Numbered from the stretch's first letter, positions 48,287 through 59,356 are shown. The stretch: 64,000 nt of DNA from Bacteroidales bacterium (GCA_031257915.1 JAIRNR010000094.1:1-64000); one strand, 5' to 3'. Numbers and translations: made by a program. The notes: generated by a model not told the origin, from the letters alone.

Positions 48287-49249
48287 ATGACTAAAAGGAA
48301 AAAGAAAAGAGTACTTGTTTTTAATCCACATTCGCTTTCCATGCATACTCATGAGAAAAGCGCGAAAGCGGTTATGCTTCGTATTTTGAGCTATTTGCTC
48401 GTAGGCAGCATATTCTTTGGTTTTGCAATGCTTCTTGTGCCGTTTTTGTCGCCACATACGCGTTCTGTGAAAGAAGATATTGATAATATGAAGCACCAGT
48501 ACGAATATCTTTCGGAAAAAACGGAAAATTTACAATCAATATTACAGGATATTCACCGTCGGGATGCCGACCTTTACCGTCTTATTTTTGAAGCAGAGCC
48601 GCCGCAAAATATGACAAGTATAAAAAGTGAATCTCTAAAATTGCACAGTCAGGAATTATCAAAAATAATTATGGAAACGCAGGAACAGATAGATTCTTTA
48701 TCTGTTGCACTCTATAATCAGAGTAAAAGTTTTGATCAGATTTATTATTTAGCGAAGCAAAAGAACGAAATTCTTATATCAATGCCTTCCATTATACCTG
48801 TGAACAAAACAGAGGCAAAAGTATTTTCCGGATTCGGTCCCCGCAAACATCCTATCTATAAAGATTTACGAATGCATACAGGCATTGATTTTGCAGGTCC
48901 GACAGGTACTCCTATATACGCAACAGGCAATGGAAGTATTATTGAGGCGGGCAATGCGGAAGGCTACGGCGGCTACGGAGTATGCTGTGTCATAGATCAC
49001 GGTTTCGGATATAAAACACTGTACGGACACATGAGTAAAACAGTTGTGCGCAGAGGACAAGAAGTTAAGCGTGGTGATTTGATAGGGTATATCGGCTCTA
49101 CCGGCGATGCCACAGGTGCGCATCTGCATTACGAAGTATGGGTTAATGATAAAAAAGTAGATCCTGTCAATTATTTCTTTGGTGACGTATCGCCTGAGGA
49201 ATATAAAAAAATATATGAAAAGGCGCAAGAGGTAAATCAAAATATGTAA
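48287..49249 (+). CDS. M23 family metallopeptidase
   Basis: FGPRKHPIYKDLRMHTGIDFAGPTGTPIYATGNG; YGHMSKTVVRRGQEVKRGDLIGYIGSTGDATGAHLHYEVWVN. Confidence 0.94.
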   Translation: MTKRKKKRVLVFNPHSLSMHTHEKSAKAVMLRILSYLLVGSIFFGFAMLLVPFLSPHTRSVKEDIDNMKHQYEYLSEKTENLQSILQDIHRRDADLYRLIFEAEPPQNMTSIKSESLKLHSQELSKIIMETQEQIDSLSVALYNQSKSFDQIYYLAKQKNEILISMPSIIPVNKTEAKVFSGFGPRKHPIYKDLRMHTGIDFAGPTGTPIYATGNGSIIEAGNAEGYGGYGVCCVIDHGFGYKTLYGHMSKTVVRRGQEVKRGDLIGYIGSTGDATGAHLHYEVWVNDKKVDPVNYFFGDVSPEEYKKIYEKAQEVNQNM

Positions 49250-49254
49250 CGAGC

Positions 49255-49572
49255 ATGGACAAATTGTTTTATACTATTGGTGAAATTGCGGAAATTTTTA
49301 AAGTGAATACATCCCTTATTCGCTTTTGGGAAAAAGAATTTGATATTATTAAACCGCAACGGAATAAAAAGGGCGACCGCCTTTTTACCAAAAAAGATTT
49401 AACGAACTTTTACACTATCTACAAACTCGTAAAAGAGCAGGGATATACTTTGCAGGGTGCAAAAGACAAATTAAAAGAAAGATTGCTTACGGACGAAGAA
49501 ACAAATGCGGAATTATTGCTGCGCTTAAAGAAAATTCGCAGTTTCCTTATAGAATTAAAAAAATCGTTATAA
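49255..49572 (+). CDS. MerR family transcriptional regulator
   Basis: YTIGEIAEIFKVNTSLIRFWEKEFDIIKPQRNKKGDRLFTKKDL. Confidence 0.9.
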   Translation: MDKLFYTIGEIAEIFKVNTSLIRFWEKEFDIIKPQRNKKGDRLFTKKDLTNFYTIYKLVKEQGYTLQGAKDKLKERLLTDEETNAELLLRLKKIRSFLIELKKSL

Positions 49573-49583
49573 AATTATAATTT

Positions 49584-50375
49584 ATGGTAGAAAATTACAT
49601 TGTTTGGACTTTTGACCCCGTAGCCTTTTCGCTTTTTGGGCTTGAGGTGCGCTGGTATGGAGTAATGTTTGCGTTAGCATTCGGACTTGGTTTTTATATT
49701 TTGGGTAAAATGCTAAAACATGAGGGCGCACCGGTAGCCATCGCAGACAGTCTGTTTTGGTCTGTTGCTATCGGTGTTTTTGTGGGTGCGCGGCTGGGGC
49801 ATTGCTTTTTTTATGAGCCGATGGAGTACATTAAACATCCATTGGAAATTTTAGCAGTAAGAGATGGAGGACTTTCCTCGCACGGTGGAGGAATCGGTAT
49901 GTTAATTACAATTTGGCTTTTATCACGCAGGAAGAAATTATCGTTTTGGTATCTTATGGACAGAGTTGTTGTGATTATTGCTTTCGGCGGCGTTCTTATA
50001 CGAATGGGCAATCTTTTTAACTCCGAAATTTACGGTCACGCAACATCATTGCCATGGGGTTTTCTTTTTGTAAGAAATCATGAAGCAGTACCAAAACATC
50101 CTACGCAAATTTATGAAGCACTCTGTTACTTTATTTTATTTTTGGGATTATTCTTCTACTATTGGAAAAAGAAAGGACGTTTTAACACTGGTATTCTATT
50201 CGGATGGTTTCTGACCGGTTGTTTCAGTGCGCGTTTTCTTATAGAATTTATCAAGGAACATCAGGAGGGAATAGACCAGCAGTTACAAAGTATTAACATG
50301 GGACAACTTTTAAGTATCCCTTTTATCGTTGCAGGAATAACAATACTTTTACTCGCCCGCAAGAAACGTTTGTAA
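49584..50375 (+). CDS. lgt: Prolipoprotein diacylglyceryl transferase
   Basis: VRWYGVMFALAFGLGFYI; GGLSSHGGGIGMLI; RMGNLFNSEIYG; HPTQIYEAL. Confidence 0.95.
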   Translation: MVENYIVWTFDPVAFSLFGLEVRWYGVMFALAFGLGFYILGKMLKHEGAPVAIADSLFWSVAIGVFVGARLGHCFFYEPMEYIKHPLEILAVRDGGLSSHGGGIGMLITIWLLSRRKKLSFWYLMDRVVVIIAFGGVLIRMGNLFNSEIYGHATSLPWGFLFVRNHEAVPKHPTQIYEALCYFILFLGLFFYYWKKKGRFNTGILFGWFLTGCFSARFLIEFIKEHQEGIDQQLQSINMGQLLSIPFIVAGITILLLARKKRL

Positions 50376-50389
50376 GCCGGCACGACTGA

Positions 50390-50500
50390 TTACTCGGGAA
50401 CATAGATTATTTTACCCCAACGCTGTTTGAATTGCAACGTAACAAGACCTGCTATACTTACAACAAGTCCTGTAACAGTCGTTGCAAAAACGACCTGCAT
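50390..50500 (-). pseudogene. Short ORF resembling the C-terminal TM of an ExbB/MotA-type channel (possible gene remnant)
   Basis: MQVVFATTVTGLVVSIAGLVTLQFKQRWGKIIYVPE*; in-frame upstream residues KISACFAY, with a stop shortly before. Confidence 0.3.
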
Positions 50501-50670
50501 ATAAGCAAAGCACGCAGATATTTTGTGAATAGTGAATTATCTTTTAGCAAACTGTTTGCCACCTGGAATAATGATTTTGAAATAATTTTCATGTAAAAGG
50601 GGATTTCCGGATTTTTTATACCAATAAAAAGGGATTTGAGTTTATAATTTCTTAACTTTACCGATTAAGA

Positions 50671-53157
50671 TTGTTTTACATGAAAATCCTAAAACGAATA
50701 ATAACAGTTATCTCAATTTTAATAACAGTAATACTGCTAATGCTGGGCGGGGTAGCAGTTTACGTTTACACACATCAGGATGAGATAAAGCAAATGCTCG
50801 TTAAGGAAATAAATAAAAATCTGCTCGCACCTGTAACCGTGCAGAAAATGGATATAAGTATCTTTGAGGAATTTCCCCTTATTTCATTGCAATTAAAAGG
50901 CGTAACAGGAATGGCATTGCCGCCGCAACAGGATATGGAAATAGAAGAAGAATTATTTGATATGGAAAGCCTGTCCTTATCCTTTAATATCATTGACATC
51001 TACTATGGAAAATACATTATAAAAAAAATCACAATAGAAGGTGGGGAATTTAATCTTGTTCAATACGATAAAATTCAAAATAATTACATATTCTGGAAAA
51101 CTTCAAAATCGCAGGATACGGCAAAAAAAACTTTATCTTTCAGATTAAGCGATATAAAAGCCAAAAATACGTTTATACGTTACCGTCAGCCGTACAGAAA
51201 CCTTGATGTGCAAATTCTCTGCAAAAATATTAAAGCGAGCGGTGAACTCTTTTCAGGTGGACAAAAATTTAATATAAAGGGAAATTATAAAGCGCGGCTC
51301 TTTGAAACAGACAGCATTGTTTGGGTTAAAGAACGTGAAGGCGAACTGGATATTTATTTCGCACACGATGTGAAAAAAGGTGCCGTATATCTTAATAACA
51401 GCAGTATATCAATGAATACTGTCGCTTTCAAAATAGAAGGAAATGTTTTTTATAACGATAAAATTCATACGCTTGATTTATTTTTAGAGGGTAAAAAAAA
51501 TAATCTGGAAAATATTTTATCGCTTTTGCCTTTAAAATATTCTAAAGTGCTTAATGATTATAAAAGCGTGGGAAGTGTTGATTTTTCATTCCGTCTTAAT
51601 GGTGATTATTCGCAGACATTACAGGCGAATATTAAATTCAGTTATCAAAACGGCACAGTTACAAACAGTAAAACAAATATAAAAGCGGAAGATATTTTTA
51701 TTGACGGGGAATTTACAAACGGTGAAAACAGATGTTTGGAAACAAGTGAACTGATATGCGGAAAATTATCTGCAAAGATTGAAGAAGGCACTGTTGACGG
51801 TACTCTTGCGGTCAAAAATTTTGCTTTTCCTTACGTTAATTTTAACGGTAATATTGAGAGCGAACTTTCCACTCTTGCGAAATTTTCAGGACTTTCCGAT
51901 AAGTGGGATATGCGTGGAAAAATAACCGCGCAACTGTTATACAGGGGCGGTACTTCGGAAGAAGAGTTTAAAAGTGCGGCAGTTAGCGGCATAATTAGAG
52001 GAGAAAATATTTTTGTAAGTAAGCAGAATAATACTGCGTATAAATTTTATGCCGACAGTATAATATCAAATTTAGATAATAATATAACTGCCTATATTTA
52101 CAATTGTTTTTACAATGAGGATAGAGCGTCTTTTGTGAAAATTTCCATTGAAAATTTCTTTCCGTTTTTATTCAAAAAAGGTGAATTAAATGCAAAAATA
52201 AATGCGGAAAATATTTATTGGAATAAGGTAAATGCAACATCTGTAAATACGGATTTATTTTATCATAATTCAATACTTCGTTTGAATAATTTTTATGCAG
52301 ATGTTTTTAACGGAAACATAAAAGCAAATGCAGTAATTTCGGAATATTCGGGATATTTGCAGGCGGCTGTAAATGCAAATGTTGAAAATATAGATATTGC
52401 GAAATGCTTTGCGGCATTTGATAATTTTAATCAACAGACATTAACAGATAAAAATATCTCAGGAGTGCTTAAAAGTGACTTCGGTACAGGGTTTATTTAT
52501 AATTACGACAGTGGTATAGATGTGGAAAGTATTTTATTTGACGGTACAATAAATATTAGAAACGGTAATTTGAAAAACCTCGAATGTCTGCGTTCCGTTG
52601 CGCGTTTTACAGGTGAAAATGACTTACGGAATATTCATTTTTCCGAAATGTCAAATACATTGAATATAAAAGACGGAGTTATCACAATTCCGCTAATGCA
52701 AATAAAATCCGATGTATCCGATTTCAACTTTCAGGGAACTCATACTTTTGATAATTATGCCGATTACAGAATAAATCTTGAACTGTCGGATATGTTATCA
52801 AAAAATTTCAAAAAGAAAAAAAATAAAGATTCGGAATTTGGAAATATTGTGGAAAATGAAAAAGAACGTATTCGTTTACCGCTGCATGTTTTCGGATTTA
52901 TAAGCGATTTGAAAGTGAAATATGACTTTAAGCAGAGTAGAGAAAATTTCAAAGAAAAAGCAAAAGAAGAAAGGTCAAAAACAAGAGAAATTTTAAAACA
53001 GGAATTTTCGCGTTCATCCCAACAACAGGAAAAACAGCAGTGGAAAGAGCAGGAAAAGGGAAAATTTGTTTTTGAAAAAGAGGACGAAATACCTAAAACG
53101 CAAACAAAAAAACAGAAAAAAATCGCAAATCAATTTTCAATAGAAGAAGATGATTAA
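50671..53157 (+). CDS. AsmA-like C-terminal region-containing membrane protein
   Basis: N-terminal TM followed by long beta-rich AsmA-type sequence (LLAPVTVQKMDISIFEEFPLISLQLKGVTG...). Start may be 50680. Confidence 0.8.
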   Translation: MFYMKILKRIITVISILITVILLMLGGVAVYVYTHQDEIKQMLVKEINKNLLAPVTVQKMDISIFEEFPLISLQLKGVTGMALPPQQDMEIEEELFDMESLSLSFNIIDIYYGKYIIKKITIEGGEFNLVQYDKIQNNYIFWKTSKSQDTAKKTLSFRLSDIKAKNTFIRYRQPYRNLDVQILCKNIKASGELFSGGQKFNIKGNYKARLFETDSIVWVKEREGELDIYFAHDVKKGAVYLNNSSISMNTVAFKIEGNVFYNDKIHTLDLFLEGKKNNLENILSLLPLKYSKVLNDYKSVGSVDFSFRLNGDYSQTLQANIKFSYQNGTVTNSKTNIKAEDIFIDGEFTNGENRCLETSELICGKLSAKIEEGTVDGTLAVKNFAFPYVNFNGNIESELSTLAKFSGLSDKWDMRGKITAQLLYRGGTSEEEFKSAAVSGIIRGENIFVSKQNNTAYKFYADSIISNLDNNITAYIYNCFYNEDRASFVKISIENFFPFLFKKGELNAKINAENIYWNKVNATSVNTDLFYHNSILRLNNFYADVFNGNIKANAVISEYSGYLQAAVNANVENIDIAKCFAAFDNFNQQTLTDKNISGVLKSDFGTGFIYNYDSGIDVESILFDGTINIRNGNLKNLECLRSVARFTGENDLRNIHFSEMSNTLNIKDGVITIPLMQIKSDVSDFNFQGTHTFDNYADYRINLELSDMLSKNFKKKKNKDSEFGNIVENEKERIRLPLHVFGFISDLKVKYDFKQSRENFKEKAKEERSKTREILKQEFSRSSQQQEKQQWKEQEKGKFVFEKEDEIPKTQTKKQKKIANQFSIEEDD

Positions 53158-55510
53158 AAAAATTGCAATATTTATGGTAACGGCGGCTATTATAATGCCT
53201 GCCGCAGTGTATGGGCAAACCGGTGAATGGACACTTCATTTTGCTAACCGCAATCCTGTTACGGAACTTGTCTATACAGGTAACTATATTTACGCCGCCT
53301 GTAAAAAAGAGATTCACTATCTTGATATTGAGAACAATTCACTGCATGCCTTTAATAAGGTAAACGGTCTTTCGTCCACCGATGAGATTTCTGCCATAGG
53401 ATACTCCCCGGCAACAGAAACAATAATTGTCGGATATACTGACGGAAATATAGATCTTCTTGACGCAGAGAACAGCGTATATACTATTGATGCAATAAAG
53501 AAAAGAAATATAAGCGGAGAGAAAAAAATCTACAAAATTTTTTCAGACGGACGCTATGCTTACCTTGCCTGTGGCTTTGGCATTGTAGTTATTGATTTAA
53601 AAAAAGAGGAAATAAAAGACAGTTATTTTATAGGAGAAGGCAATAGTCCGATTAAGATTTACGATGTTATTGTTGATGCGAAAAATATTTATGCCGCAAC
53701 TGAAAATGGTCTTTATTTCGCACTGCAAAACGCACATAATTTAAATGATTATCACGCGTGGCAAAAAGATACCGTTGCAGGAAGTGATCCGATATTTAAA
53801 ATTTGCAAAAAAAACGATACTGCATTGTTTGTTTATTATAAATCACAGTCAGATACCGTAAGCGATGTTCTTTTTGAATGTGTGCCGAATAAGAGTAAAA
53901 ATAATTCTGCAGTTATTGCTCACCGTATAAACAGCATTCGTCCTGTTACCGGTGGTGGTTTTTTACTGACAGTGCAAAGATTGAAAGACGAGCATTATAA
54001 AGTTGTTTTTCTCAATAATCAAGGTCAGGAAACGGACAGTGTGGAATATATATACAGTAATGCGTATCTTGACGCGTTAATCACAAAAGAAAAAATTCTT
54101 TTTGTCGGACACGAAAGCGGCAATATTTTAAAATACACATATCCGTACGATGAAAATAGAATTTCGTACTATGCTTTTGCAGGACCATCTTCTAACGATG
54201 CTTTTTCGCTTACGGCGGCAAAAGACGAAATGCTCGTTTGCGGCGGACGGTACAACAGTTTTTTTGCACCCATGTACGAACAGTTTAATTTTAGCGGGAG
54301 AGATAATAATGGAAAGTGGAAACATTACAAAGATCAGTCCGAATTGCTGCTTCGGGGCAGAGATGCAATAAATGCTTTTGAGGACCCTCAGGAGAAGGGT
54401 CATTACTATGTCTCTTCGGGATATATGGGATTACTTGAATTCAGGAATGGGCAATTTGTGGGGCAGTATATTGACAGTAACAGCGCACTGTCAAGTGTGG
54501 GAAATTCCTGTCGCGTATATGGTCTTGCAATGGGCGAAAGGAGTTTAGGTAATTTATGGATGACTAATCCTTTTTCTCAGGCGGGAACGGAGCTTGTTGT
54601 AAAACGTGCGGACGGCAGTTGGCAGGGCTTTGATGTAACGTTTATTGACAATACCCATCGTCAAATAAAAGTAATGGTTGATTACTGGAATCAGATTTGG
54701 GTGCTTGCGGGAGCCAGCGACATTTTCGTTTACAGAGAAAACGGCAATGGTCTTGATGGTTTAAGTATAGATATAAATCGCGGAAATGAACTTACCGCAA
54801 ATCAGGTTTACGATATATTTGAAGATGAAAAGGGTTTTGTATGGATTGGAACAAACCGCGGAGTACGTCTTATAGAAACGCATAAAGATATTTTTACAAA
54901 TCCGCTCGGCACAATATCATCGGTAGAATGTAAAACAATTCCCGTGCGTTCGGGTGAATATGTTATAGAACTTTTGAAAAACGATGTTGTGACTACTGTT
55001 GCAATGGACGGAGCATATAGAAAGTGGCTCGGTACGGCATCTAATGGAGTATTTCTTGTTTCCGACGCGGGTACGGAGGAAATTTTACACTTTACGGTAG
55101 AAAATTCACCCCTGCTGTCAAACAATATTCTTGACATTGCGGTCAATAATTATTCGGGCGATGTTTATATTGCTACCGATCGGGGGCTTTGCTCGTACAG
55201 AGGTACGGCAACGGCGTATTATAACGAAAATGAAAAAATAGTAACATATCCCAATCCTGTAACGCCTGATTACAGCGGCAATATCTATATAAGAAATATA
55301 CCTCATAATTCAAAAGTTAAAATTACGGATATTTCGGGAGGACTTATTTTTCAGGGGCAGGCTGAGGGCAATCAGTTAGTATGGAATGGCACTGCGCTTA
55401 ACGGCAAACGTCCGTCTTCCGGCATACTGCTTGTATTTGCAACTGCTTATGATGTTGATAATGAAACATCTGAAAAAAAAGTTGGTAAAATATTTTTTGT
55501 TGATAAATAA
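53150..55510 (+). CDS. porZ: PorZ-like two-component-regulator-propeller protein with T9SS C-terminal domain
   Basis: GEWTLHFANRNPVTELVYTGNYIYAACKKEIHYLDIENNSLHAFNKVNGLSS; propeller motif EDEKGFVWIGTNRGVRLI; C-terminal YPNPVTPDYSGNIYIRNIPHNSKVKITDISG. Confidence 0.85.
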   Translation: MIKKIAIFMVTAAIIMPAAVYGQTGEWTLHFANRNPVTELVYTGNYIYAACKKEIHYLDIENNSLHAFNKVNGLSSTDEISAIGYSPATETIIVGYTDGNIDLLDAENSVYTIDAIKKRNISGEKKIYKIFSDGRYAYLACGFGIVVIDLKKEEIKDSYFIGEGNSPIKIYDVIVDAKNIYAATENGLYFALQNAHNLNDYHAWQKDTVAGSDPIFKICKKNDTALFVYYKSQSDTVSDVLFECVPNKSKNNSAVIAHRINSIRPVTGGGFLLTVQRLKDEHYKVVFLNNQGQETDSVEYIYSNAYLDALITKEKILFVGHESGNILKYTYPYDENRISYYAFAGPSSNDAFSLTAAKDEMLVCGGRYNSFFAPMYEQFNFSGRDNNGKWKHYKDQSELLLRGRDAINAFEDPQEKGHYYVSSGYMGLLEFRNGQFVGQYIDSNSALSSVGNSCRVYGLAMGERSLGNLWMTNPFSQAGTELVVKRADGSWQGFDVTFIDNTHRQIKVMVDYWNQIWVLAGASDIFVYRENGNGLDGLSIDINRGNELTANQVYDIFEDEKGFVWIGTNRGVRLIETHKDIFTNPLGTISSVECKTIPVRSGEYVIELLKNDVVTTVAMDGAYRKWLGTASNGVFLVSDAGTEEILHFTVENSPLLSNNILDIAVNNYSGDVYIATDRGLCSYRGTATAYYNENEKIVTYPNPVTPDYSGNIYIRNIPHNSKVKITDISGGLIFQGQAEGNQLVWNGTALNGKRPSSGILLVFATAYDVDNETSEKKVGKIFFVDK

Positions 55511-55556
55511 TGCTAAATAAAAATCGTAAATTCGCGGGATTATAAAAAGGTTTTAC

Positions 55557-56210
55557 ATGAAGTGGAATACAATTTTTCGTAAACTGATCCCCAATGAAGA
55601 CAAGTTTTTCTCAATTTTGAACGATATGTCTTCAAATCTTGTCAAATGCTCGGAGTTCGCAATTAAACTTTCGCAAGCCGGCACTATTGACGAACGTAGA
55701 GAGATTCAACGAACAATTAAATTTCTTGAAACAAAAGGGGACGGTCTTATCGGCGTTTTGTACAGGGAATTAAACAATACTTTTGTTACCCCTTTTGACA
55801 GGGAAGACATGCACGCCCTTGCAGATGATATTGACAATGTTATTGACAGAATAAACAGTACTTCAAAGCGGGTAATAATGTATGAGCCAAAGCATCTTTC
55901 GGAACATTTTGCCAAGATGAGCAAAATCATAAACGAACAGTGCAGCCTCATTTCAATAGCGATAAGCGAACTTAAAAGTGTTCAGAAAAATTTAAAATCA
56001 ATAAAAGAAATTTGCGATCATTTGCACTTTTTGGAAAATCAGGCAGATGATTTATATGAGCATTTTATTACCGATGTTTTCCAACATGAAGATCCTGATA
56101 TTCTCGAACTTATAAAAGAAAAGGAGATAATGCAAGAGCTTGAGCGGACAACGGACTGCGCCGATAATGTTGGTAAATCAATAAAAACAATAGTAGTAAA
56201 ATTCGCATAA
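55557..56210 (+). CDS. DUF47 family protein (Pit accessory)
   Basis: KFFSILNDMSSNLVKCSEFAIKL; DREDMHALADDIDNVID; ERTTDCADNVGKSIKTIVVK; directly upstream of a Pit gene. Confidence 0.92.
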   Translation: MKWNTIFRKLIPNEDKFFSILNDMSSNLVKCSEFAIKLSQAGTIDERREIQRTIKFLETKGDGLIGVLYRELNNTFVTPFDREDMHALADDIDNVIDRINSTSKRVIMYEPKHLSEHFAKMSKIINEQCSLISIAISELKSVQKNLKSIKEICDHLHFLENQADDLYEHFITDVFQHEDPDILELIKEKEIMQELERTTDCADNVGKSIKTIVVKFA

Positions 56211-56211
56211 A

Positions 56212-57231
56212 ATGGCACTGTTAATAACCTGTCTTGTACTGGCTTTTATTTTTGATTACATAAACGGCTTTCACGATGCCGCGAATTCCGTAGCGACAGT
56301 TGTTTCTACCAAAATCCTGTCTCCGTTTCAAGCGGTTTTATGGGCAGCAACGTTTAACTTCGTTGCTTTTTTTATTGCAAAATATATCATAGGTGAGTTT
56401 GGTATTGCCAATACGGTAGCAAAAGTTGTGTTGCCGCAATTTGTTAGTTTGCCTGTTATTTTTTCGGGGTTGCTTGCTGCTATTACATGGAATTTAATAA
56501 CATGGTATTTCGGCATACCGTCTTCATCATCACATACTCTTATAGGCGGCTTTGCAGGTGCGGCTATTATGAGTCAGCATGCTTTCGGCGCAGTGCATCT
56601 TGAAATAGTTCTTGTTATTGCTTCATTTATTGTTCTCGCGCCGTTGATTGGCTTTACAATTTCTCTACTTTTGGCAATATTCACTTACTGGGTTTGTCGA
56701 AGAGCTAACCCTTACAGAGCAAATAAATGGTTTAAGAAACTTCACCTTTTTTCGTCGGCACTTTTTTGTGTCGGGCATGGGCTTAACGATTCGCAAAAAG
56801 TTATGGGCATTATAGCTGCCGCGCTTTTTGCCGCTTATCAGGAAGGGCTACCGCTTGGCATAAGCGATATTACGGCAATTCCTACGTGGGTGCCTTTTGG
56901 TTGCTTTACGGTTATTGCACTCGGCACAATGTCAGGTGGTTGGCGTATTATCAAAACTATGGGATCGCGTATAACGAAAGTAAATCAGATTGAAGGCGTT
57001 GTTGCTTCTATGGCAGGTGCGCTTACACTTTTTCTCACGGAAATTTTGAAAATACCTGTAAGTACAACACATACAATAACAGGTTCCATTATCGGAGTCG
57101 GTGCTGTTAAACGTATGTCGGCTGTACGCTGGGGCGTTACAAAACAATTGCTTGTCGCATGGATACTCACAATTCCCGTCAGTGCGCTTATGGGAGCAGG
57201 GTCTTATTTGCTGGTGTGTTTATTTATTTGA
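56212..57231 (+). CDS. Inorganic phosphate transporter, Pit family
   Basis: FDYINGFHDAANSVATVVSTKILSPFQAVLWAATFNFVA; GIPSSSSHTLIGGFAGAA; IPVSTTHTITGSIIGVGAVKR. Confidence 0.95.
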   Translation: MALLITCLVLAFIFDYINGFHDAANSVATVVSTKILSPFQAVLWAATFNFVAFFIAKYIIGEFGIANTVAKVVLPQFVSLPVIFSGLLAAITWNLITWYFGIPSSSSHTLIGGFAGAAIMSQHAFGAVHLEIVLVIASFIVLAPLIGFTISLLLAIFTYWVCRRANPYRANKWFKKLHLFSSALFCVGHGLNDSQKVMGIIAAALFAAYQEGLPLGISDITAIPTWVPFGCFTVIALGTMSGGWRIIKTMGSRITKVNQIEGVVASMAGALTLFLTEILKIPVSTTHTITGSIIGVGAVKRMSAVRWGVTKQLLVAWILTIPVSALMGAGSYLLVCLFI

Positions 57232-57294
57232 TAAATTTGTTTTTTTATTCGTATGTCATAATGTCAGCATTGCAAACGTCAGCATAGATTTTGT

Positions 57295-59289
57295 ATGATG
57301 TTTGAAAAAAATAAATTAAATGATATGAACAGAAAAGGAACTATTGGCGTATCAACTCAGGATTTATTCCCGATTATTAAAAAATTCCTTTATTCCGACC
57401 ACGAAATTTTTCTTCGTGAAATAATATCAAATGCAGTTGATGCAACGCAGAAATTGCGGGCATTAGCGGCTAAAGGTGAATACAAGGGTACTGTTGACGA
57501 CCTGAATATACATGTGTCGTCCGACACTTCCAAAGGCACAATAACCGTTAGTGATAATGGTATTGGCATGACGGCAGAAGAAGTTGAAAAGTACATAAAT
57601 CAAATTGCTTTTTCAGGTGCGGAGGAATTTCTGAAAAAATATAAAGATACTGCTGCATCTATTATTGGGCATTTCGGACTTGGCTTTTACTCGTCATTTA
57701 TGGTTAGCGATAAAGTTGAGATTGTTACCCGCTCGTATCGTGAGGGTGAAAAAGCCGTCCGCTGGGTATGTGAAGGGACAACTGACTATACAATGGAAGA
57801 GACCCTGCGCGATACACATGGAACGGATATAATTATGTATCTGAATAAAGATGAATTGGCATTTGCGGGTGAGGAAAAAATAGAGGAATTGTTGAGAAAA
57901 TATTGTCGTTTTTTGCCTGTAGAGATTATTCACGGCAAGGAAAAGGAATGGAAAGACGGTAAGTATATTGACACCGATAAAGAGCATACGGTAAATGATA
58001 CAAAGCCGCTCTGGACGCGAAAACCTGTCGAACTCACCAAAGAAGATTACGATAAATTTTATCATGAACTTTATCCTTATGCACCCGATCCGCTTTTTTA
58101 TATTCATTTGAATGTTGATTTTCCTTTCACATTAACAGGTATTCTTTACTTTCCGAAAATAGAAAATCGTTTGGAATTAACACGTAATAAAATCGGACTG
58201 TACGCAAATCAGGTATATGTTACTGATTCCGTTGAAGGCATTGTGCCTGATTATCTCACTTTGCTTCACGGAGTAATTGACTCTCCCGATATTCCATTAA
58301 ACGTGTCGCGCTCATATTTACAGAGCGACAGAAGTGTTAAGCAAATATCAACACATATCACAAAAAAAGTTGCCGACATGCTGCTTGATTTGTACCGTAC
58401 TTCGCGTGCGGAATTTGAGAAAAAGTGGGATGACTTGAAAATCTTTGTGCAGTACGGCGTACTGAGTGACGAAAAGTTTGCGGAAAAGGCAGTTGATTTA
58501 TCAAACGGTGGTTTTTATCTTTTAAAAAATGTTAATGGCAAATACTACGGAATAAATGATTATACTGCCGCTGTGAAAGATATTCAGACCGACAAAGACG
58601 GTAAAACAGTGTTGCTTTATACTTACAATGCTGCGGAACAGTACGCTTATATTGAAAGTGCGAAAACAAAGGGGTACGATGTGCTTGTTATGAACAGTCC
58701 TCTTGATACGCCGTTTTTTAATTACATTGAGCAGAAGAACGATAAATTACGGTTTGTACGTGTTGACAGTGAAATTGCGGCAAAGCTTGTTCCCGCCGAT
58801 AACGACACGGCAGCGCATAATTTAAGCGAAGAAGACGAAAAAACGTTGCGCGAACTTTTCAATGGTGTACTGCCGTCAAACAGTACCCCTGCAAGCGATA
58901 GTGATGCTGCGCCTGAAACATCCGAAACATCCGCAACGTCTGCTGCACAGGATTTACTCACTCCTCATTACAGTATAGAATTTTCCGCTTTGGGTGAAAA
59001 CAGTGCGCCGGCAGTTATAACACGTTCGGAGTTTATGCGCAGGATGAAAGAAATGTCAGACATCCAGCCTGCAATGAGTTTCTACGGTAAGATGGGCGAC
59101 CAGCTGTCAATAGTTATCAATACCGACAGTCCCGCCGTACGAAAAATTTTAAGTGCTGTTGATAAGGAAAATATTGACAAAAAAGAAATAGCAGGACAGA
59201 TTATTGATCTCGCGCTGTTATCTAACGGTTTGCTTAAAGGCGAAGCACTTGCAAAATTTCTCAGGCGGAGCGCAAGTATGTTGGAATAA
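57295..59289 (+). CDS. htpG: Molecular chaperone HtpG (Hsp90)
   Basis: YSDHEIFLREIISNAVDATQKLR; TVSDNGIGMTAEEVEKYINQIAFSGAEEF; IGHFGLGFYSSFMV; PDIPLNVSRSYLQSD. Confidence 0.97.
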   Translation: MMFEKNKLNDMNRKGTIGVSTQDLFPIIKKFLYSDHEIFLREIISNAVDATQKLRALAAKGEYKGTVDDLNIHVSSDTSKGTITVSDNGIGMTAEEVEKYINQIAFSGAEEFLKKYKDTAASIIGHFGLGFYSSFMVSDKVEIVTRSYREGEKAVRWVCEGTTDYTMEETLRDTHGTDIIMYLNKDELAFAGEEKIEELLRKYCRFLPVEIIHGKEKEWKDGKYIDTDKEHTVNDTKPLWTRKPVELTKEDYDKFYHELYPYAPDPLFYIHLNVDFPFTLTGILYFPKIENRLELTRNKIGLYANQVYVTDSVEGIVPDYLTLLHGVIDSPDIPLNVSRSYLQSDRSVKQISTHITKKVADMLLDLYRTSRAEFEKKWDDLKIFVQYGVLSDEKFAEKAVDLSNGGFYLLKNVNGKYYGINDYTAAVKDIQTDKDGKTVLLYTYNAAEQYAYIESAKTKGYDVLVMNSPLDTPFFNYIEQKNDKLRFVRVDSEIAAKLVPADNDTAAHNLSEEDEKTLRELFNGVLPSNSTPASDSDAAPETSETSATSAAQDLLTPHYSIEFSALGENSAPAVITRSEFMRRMKEMSDIQPAMSFYGKMGDQLSIVINTDSPAVRKILSAVDKENIDKKEIAGQIIDLALLSNGLLKGEALAKFLRRSASMLE

Positions 59290-59356
59290 AAACAAACGCA
59301 AGTGATTATAACATAAATTGTATAAATTTGTATAAACATAATAAAAAACAGATAAA

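Noticed and set aside
57256-57292. Direct repeat GTCAGCAT...GTCAGCAT upstream of htpG as a heat-shock operator
   Set aside because: Only 8 bp, not inverted (unlike CIRCE), and could be chance; no supporting promoter element recognised.
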